From contig DMIX01000073.1 in the NCBI GenBank assembly GCA_003451975.1, positions 1 to 9,165 of the forward strand: 9,165 nucleotides of DNA, read 5' to 3'. This DNA comes from Propionibacteriaceae bacterium (GTDB lineage Bacteria; Actinomycetota; Actinomycetes; Propionibacteriales; Propionibacteriaceae). Below are positions 6,224 through 9,165 of this stretch, in pieces. Below the pieces are notes generated by a model. It searched no databases. It worked only from the letters and a program-made list of their open reading frames with translations, and was not told where the DNA came from. Within the stretch, counting starts at the first letter, position 1; each line of letters starts with the position of its first letter. The position numbers and the translations under genes were made by a program.

Positions 6224-6264
6224 CTTGGTGGTCTGGGGCGGCTGTGCTGCCCCAGACCACCAAG
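6224..6264 (+). terminator. Perfect 16-bp intercistronic hairpin after the pilin gene
   Basis: CTTGGTGGTCTGGGGC (6224-6239) pairs perfectly with GCCCCAGACCACCAAG (6249-6264), with a 9-base loop. It begins 9 bases after the pilin stop and ends 29 bases before the next start. The downstream sequence is CCCTCAAACAACC with no T run, so it is probably a partial terminator or a 3'-end stabiliser. Either would leave pilin mRNA more abundant than that of the minor pilins. Confidence 0.8.
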
Positions 6265-6279
6265 CCCTCAAACAACCAT

Positions 6280-6285
6280 GGGAAG
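6280..6285 (+). promoter_or_regulatory. Ribosome binding site that fixes the PilV-like start
   Basis: GGGAAG lies 8 bases before GTG 6294. The in-frame GTG at 6285 overlaps it and lacks its own site, and the longer frame back to 6225 runs into the hairpin. Confidence 0.55.
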
Positions 6286-6293
6286 TGAACACC

Positions 6294-6719
6294 GTGACCA
6301 GCCACCCCACACGAACGATCCCGGCCGACCAGGCCGGGGTCAGTCTGGTGGAGATCGTGGTCGCCATGTTCATTCTCGCGATGATGTCCATCGGGGTACT
6401 GCCCCTGATGATGGGCGCAGTGGCGGCCAGTGCCGGCAACCGGGACCTGGTCGCAGCGACGTCGCTGGTCAACGGTCAACTCGCCGCCCTCGAAGCCGCC
6501 TTCCCCAATACCAGTGAAAACTCCTGTGCGGCCGTGAGTGCCGCCGCGGCGGCCGGCATCACCGATCCGTCCGGGTCTGGTGCGCACGCCGCTGTCGTCG
6601 TCGGCGAGTGTCCCGCCGAATACCCGGGAACGGTTGCCGTTCGTATCGACGGCTACGGTCCCGATTCGACCAAACCCGTGGTGGAGCTGACCAGCGAAAT
6701 TCTGGTGGTGACGCCATGA
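6294..6719 (+). CDS. Minor type IV pilin, PilV/GspI-like
   Basis: A 141-residue prepilin-like protein. A short leader (residues 1-15, ending ADQAG) precedes the cleavage site G15/V16. VSLVEIVVAMFILAMMSIGVLPLMM follows, with Glu at +5 (E20). Valine instead of phenylalanine at +1 and the 'SLVEIVVAM' pattern are typical of minor pilins of the PilV or GspI kind. The rest is Ala-rich, with two cysteines (78 and 106) that may form a disulfide. GTG 6294 is preferred because GGGAAG lies 8 bases upstream. The stop overlaps the next start by 4 bases (ATGA), so the two minor pilins are translationally coupled. In known systems such proteins start fibre assembly and sit near the tip. The assignment to PilV rather than another minor pilin rests on gene order and N-terminal pattern only. 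Confidence 0.82.
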   Translation: MTSHPTRTIPADQAGVSLVEIVVAMFILAMMSIGVLPLMMGAVAASAGNRDLVAATSLVNGQLAALEAAFPNTSENSCAAVSAAAAAGITDPSGSGAHAAVVVGECPAEYPGTVAVRIDGYGPDSTKPVVELTSEILVVTP

Positions 6720-7258
6720 CCACGCCGCGTCAGCCGATCACTGATCCGCAAGCCGGAATCTCGCTGGTCGAAGTCATCATGTACTCCACCTTGACGGTGC
6801 TGGTCCTGACCGTGGTGGCCAGCCTGTTCTATGTGGGCTTCCAGACCCAAGCCGTCGCGGGCGATCGCGACACGGCCACCGGCCACGCGCAGGTGGTCGC
6901 AAACACTCTGCAATCAGGCGTCGGCAATGCCAGTGCTATCTCGGTGACGGGCTCAACCGTTCAGGCCCGCGTCGCCACCGGCACGACCGGATGGCAGTGC
7001 GCCGCGTGGGCGTTGACCTCCGATCACAAACTCGTCTACCGCACCTCTGATTCCTCGATCACCGATACCGACTACAGCACCTGGACGGTGCTGGCCACCG
7101 GTGTCAGTGGTGGTCTCAGCGGTGGCGATGCGTTCAGCGGGGATGCGACCCGGTTGGACTACTCGTTCCGGTTCGCCTCCGGCTCGGTCACGGTTCCCAT
7201 CGCCGGGGCTGCGACGGCGACCGCCTTCGGGGCAGGGAGTCCGGAATCATGTTGGTGA
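6716..7258 (+). CDS. Minor type IV pilin, PilW/GspJ-like
   Basis: A 180-residue prepilin-like protein. The leader MTTPRQPITDPQAG ends at the cleavage site G14/I15. ISLVEVIMYSTLTVLVLTVVASLFYVGF follows, with Glu at +5 (E19). 'SLVEVI' with a polar MYST stretch recalls PilW/GspJ N-termini. The globular part contains Trp/Tyr residues and two cysteines, C95 and C179, the latter next to the C-terminus. The start ATG 6716 overlaps the previous stop. The end overlaps the next gene by 10 bases (7249-7258), so all three minor-protein genes are coupled. By analogy with GspI-GspJ-GspK, it would bridge the PilV-like and PilX-like partners at the pilus tip. The longer frame starting at 6608 is a shadow within the previous gene. 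Confidence 0.82.
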   Translation: MTTPRQPITDPQAGISLVEVIMYSTLTVLVLTVVASLFYVGFQTQAVAGDRDTATGHAQVVANTLQSGVGNASAISVTGSTVQARVATGTTGWQCAAWALTSDHKLVYRTSDSSITDTDYSTWTVLATGVSGGLSGGDAFSGDATRLDYSFRFASGSVTVPIAGAATATAFGAGSPESCW

Positions 7259-9165
7259 AGCTGCGACGCGACGACCAGGGCTCGGCCCTGGTTTCGGTGC
7301 TGGTGATGATGCTGGTACTGACCCTTTTTGCCCTGACCTTGGCCGCGATCGTGAGCAACACCAGTTCCTCGCTGGCCTCCGGTAAGAGCACGGCACAGGC
7401 TCGCGCAGCCGCCGATGCGGGTGTGGCGGTGGCGCTGGCGGCCTTCCGTAAAGCCGAGGGGTGTACCGGAACCATCACCTCCACGTCGGCACCGCAATAC
7501 CAGGTGAGCTGCGATGCTGGAACCGACACCGTGACCTTCACCTCGGTTGGCAGCGCCGCCGGAAATCGGTCGGTCACGGTGGAGGCTGTGTTCAGTTTCC
7601 AAAGCAGTCACAGCTACGGCAACAAGTACGGAGCGCTGACGTTCTTCTCCACCACCACCTACTACAACAGCGATCCGGTGGAGTCCAGCAACTCCAAGCC
7701 CGGGGATCTGACCGTCATCGACGGCAACTTCACCTGCAATGAGCAGATGTCGGTCAATGTGATCGTCGACGGCGACTTCACCGCGGACAACGGCTGCATC
7801 GTGACCGGAGACGTCACGGCCTTCGGTGACGCTGACGTTCAAGGCGCGGTTCACGGCAATCTCACGGCCTCAGGCACGGTGGACGTCGACTATCAGGGCA
7901 GTATTCGAGGCAGCGCGGCGGCTGCGGGCACCGATCGTAGCTACGTGTACGGCAGCGTCGGCGGCAGTCTTGCTGCGGGCGGTCCGGTCACGCTGTACTA
8001 CGGAGCCAAGATCGGCGGGAACCTCACCTCCTCCAGCACCAGCCGGACCTACGTCTATGGCGCCGTCAGCGGGCAGCTCAAGACGCTCGGCTCGTTGCTG
8101 CTGGACTACAACGGCAGCATCGGTGGGGACACGATCGCGGCGGGCTCATCGACGAGCTACTTGTACAGCACCATTACTGGTGACTTCGCCGCCGGTGACG
8201 ACGTGGTCTTCGACTACAACGCCTCGGTCACCGGTGACGTCACGATCGCCGGCACTGACCGCACCACCGTCTACGGCAAGGTCGGTGGCGACCTTGCCTG
8301 CGCCGGTGCGATCACCCTGGACTACAACGGCAAAGTTGGCGGTGCCATGCTGGCCGCCGGCACCAGCCGAAGCTACGTGTACGGACCCGTGGGCGGCGAC
8401 ATCACCGTTGCGGGGGCGCTGAATATCGACAACAACGGGGTCGCCAAGGCGAAAGTCTTCGCCAGCGGCGAGGTCAACAACTACGGCAAGGTCGTCGACG
8501 ACCTCCAGGCCGGCGGCGACGTCTATCTGCCCAACAGCGGCGAAGTCGGTGGGGATCTCATCCTGCCCGCCGGTGATTCTCTGGACCCTAGGGACGCCAG
8601 CAGCCGGGTAGCGGGAACCGTTCGTCGGGCACCGGCACCGCCGGCCCCCGACAAGCCCACCGTGAAGCTGTCGCAGGCTGAGGTTGCCGTGACCGGGCCT
8701 GACCCGGCGCTGCTGCTGTCGTGGCAGGACTACGGCTATGACGCCGCCGACTGGCCTGGCTTCAGCCCCATGGTGGTCAGTTCCGGAAGCGCGATCTGCA
8801 GGAACCGCGATTGGGCGACTGCGCTGGCCACCTTGACCGCTCCGACGATCGTGGACGGCACCAAGTGCAAGGGCGGCATCAGCTCTAATCCGACCAGTCA
8901 GACCGAGGTCGTCATCAGCACCGACATCGTGGTCGTCTCCACGGAGCTCAACCTGCGGCAGTTCACCTTCGTGGCTGCCGACGGCACCAAGCCACATCTG
9001 TGGTTCATCGTTCCGTCGGCTCGGCAGTCAGTGCGGACCGACTTCGCTGGACTCGGACGCTGGGATGCCGGTGATGGCAGCATCTCGCTCTACTCCACCC
9101 AGATCAGCGTGCCGACCATGCTGTACACCCCGCGGCAGGTGGGTTTCTACAGCGGCTCCTTCACC
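7249..9165 (+). CDS. Large PilX/GspK-like pilus protein with bactofilin-like beta-solenoid repeats, 3' truncated by the window
   Basis: I translated 639 codons without meeting a stop; the gene runs past the window end. ATG 7249 has GGGAG (7235-7239) 9 bases upstream. Layout: leader MLVKLRRDDQG, then a pilin-like hydrophobic helix SALVSVLVMMLVLTLFALTL (12-31) with Ser, not Glu, at +5 as in GspK/PilX; then AQARAAADAGVAVALAAF (46-63), the usual PilX-type continuation; a beta-rich stretch with C72/C88 and C163/C183; about seven 36-residue repeats (about 196-445) built from two 18-residue rungs with the motif V-G-G-D-L and regular tyrosines; a Pro-rich linker (RRAPAPPAPDKP, about 456-467); and a C-terminal domain with C517/C541 and several tryptophans. 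The repeats resemble bactofilin-type solenoids. I infer a long pilus-tip or surface-exposed protein. The ligand is unknown. Other reads are a surface adhesin or a polymer-forming structural protein. Confidence 0.85.
   Translation, partial: MLVKLRRDDQGSALVSVLVMMLVLTLFALTLAAIVSNTSSSLASGKSTAQARAAADAGVAVALAAFRKAEGCTGTITSTSAPQYQVSCDAGTDTVTFTSVGSAAGNRSVTVEAVFSFQSSHSYGNKYGALTFFSTTTYYNSDPVESSNSKPGDLTVIDGNFTCNEQMSVNVIVDGDFTADNGCIVTGDVTAFGDADVQGAVHGNLTASGTVDVDYQGSIRGSAAAAGTDRSYVYGSVGGSLAAGGPVTLYYGAKIGGNLTSSSTSRTYVYGAVSGQLKTLGSLLLDYNGSIGGDTIAAGSSTSYLYSTITGDFAAGDDVVFDYNASVTGDVTIAGTDRTTVYGKVGGDLACAGAITLDYNGKVGGAMLAAGTSRSYVYGPVGGDITVAGALNIDNNGVAKAKVFASGEVNNYGKVVDDLQAGGDVYLPNSGEVGGDLILPAGDSLDPRDASSRVAGTVRRAPAPPAPDKPTVKLSQAEVAVTGPDPALLLSWQDYGYDAADWPGFSPMVVSSGSAICRNRDWATALATLTAPTIVDGTKCKGGISSNPTSQTEVVISTDIVVVSTELNLRQFTFVAADGTKPHLWFIVPSARQSVRTDFAGLGRWDAGDGSISLYSTQISVPTMLYTPRQVGFYSGSFT
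7834..8583 (+). repeat. 108-bp imperfect tandem repeats (seven units) encoding the beta-solenoid
   Basis: Units begin at 7834, 7942, 8050, 8158, 8266, 8374 and about 8476 (the sixth unit is two codons short). Each encodes 36 residues such as YVYGSVGGSL-AAGGPVTLYY-GAKIGGNLTS-SSTSRT. Some stretches are still identical in DNA: AGCTACGTGTACGG at 7939 and 8371 (432 bases, four periods) and CTGGACTACAACGGCA at 8101 and 8317 (216 bases, two periods). This points to growth by duplication of whole units. Confidence 0.85.

Noticed and set aside
5748..6587. 279-codon open frame on the minus strand, Gly/Asp/Arg-rich
   Set aside because: It covers two pilin genes and both arms of the intergenic hairpin in antisense. 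Its composition is typical of a shadow frame.
7834..8583. Repeats as a CRISPR array
   Set aside because: The period is 108 bases, the copies are imperfect, and the frame is open throughout with a conserved protein repeat, so they are coding tandem repeats.

Overview
This window looks like chromosomal DNA of a high-GC Gram-positive bacterium, probably an actinobacterium. It is GC-rich (about 60-65% by eye), uses several GTG starts, and has overlapping start/stop junctions. It carries a teichoic-acid/glycopolymer type ABC exporter and a pilin whose charged, Glu/Arg-rich leader is typical of Gram-positive type IV pilins. All convincing genes are on the plus strand. I cannot name a genus from the sequence.

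Region 1 (1-3447) is a tightly packed cell-surface polymer operon. It holds the end of an ABC-2 permease (TagG/Wzm type), its ATPase (TagH/Wzt type), an unusual fusion of a TagD-like glycerol-3-phosphate cytidylyltransferase with a Gfo/Idh/MocA oxidoreductase, and a SanA/YdcF-like (DUF218) membrane-anchored protein. The first two genes overlap by 14 bases and the last two by 4. The set suggests making and exporting a polyol-phosphate-containing wall polymer.

Region 2 (3448-3811) is a 364-base gene-free gap packed with inverted repeats, including one hairpin with 14 paired positions. Just before argS is a triple inverted repeat that could be an operator or an either/or RNA switch. Region 3 (3812-5446) is argS, arginyl-tRNA synthetase. 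Region 4 (5447-5849) is a 403-base gap with GC-rich hairpins just after argS, then an AT-richer leader with three similar tetraloop hairpins and a strong ribosome binding site.

Region 5 (5850-9165, running off the window) is a type IV pilin operon. It holds a short major-type pilin, a perfect 16-bp intergenic hairpin, a PilV/GspI-like minor pilin, a PilW/GspJ-like minor pilin, and a very large PilX/GspK-like protein. The last gene has no stop codon in the window and is open for 639 codons. Behind a pilin-like N-terminus that lacks Glu+5, it carries a bactofilin-like beta-solenoid of about seven 36-residue (108-bp) repeats rich in tyrosine, a Pro-rich linker and a C-terminal domain. By analogy with the GspI/J/K tip complex, I infer that the three minor proteins form a pilus-tip assembly with the solenoid protein as an elongated tip or adhesin. 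This last gene is the most unusual object in the window.
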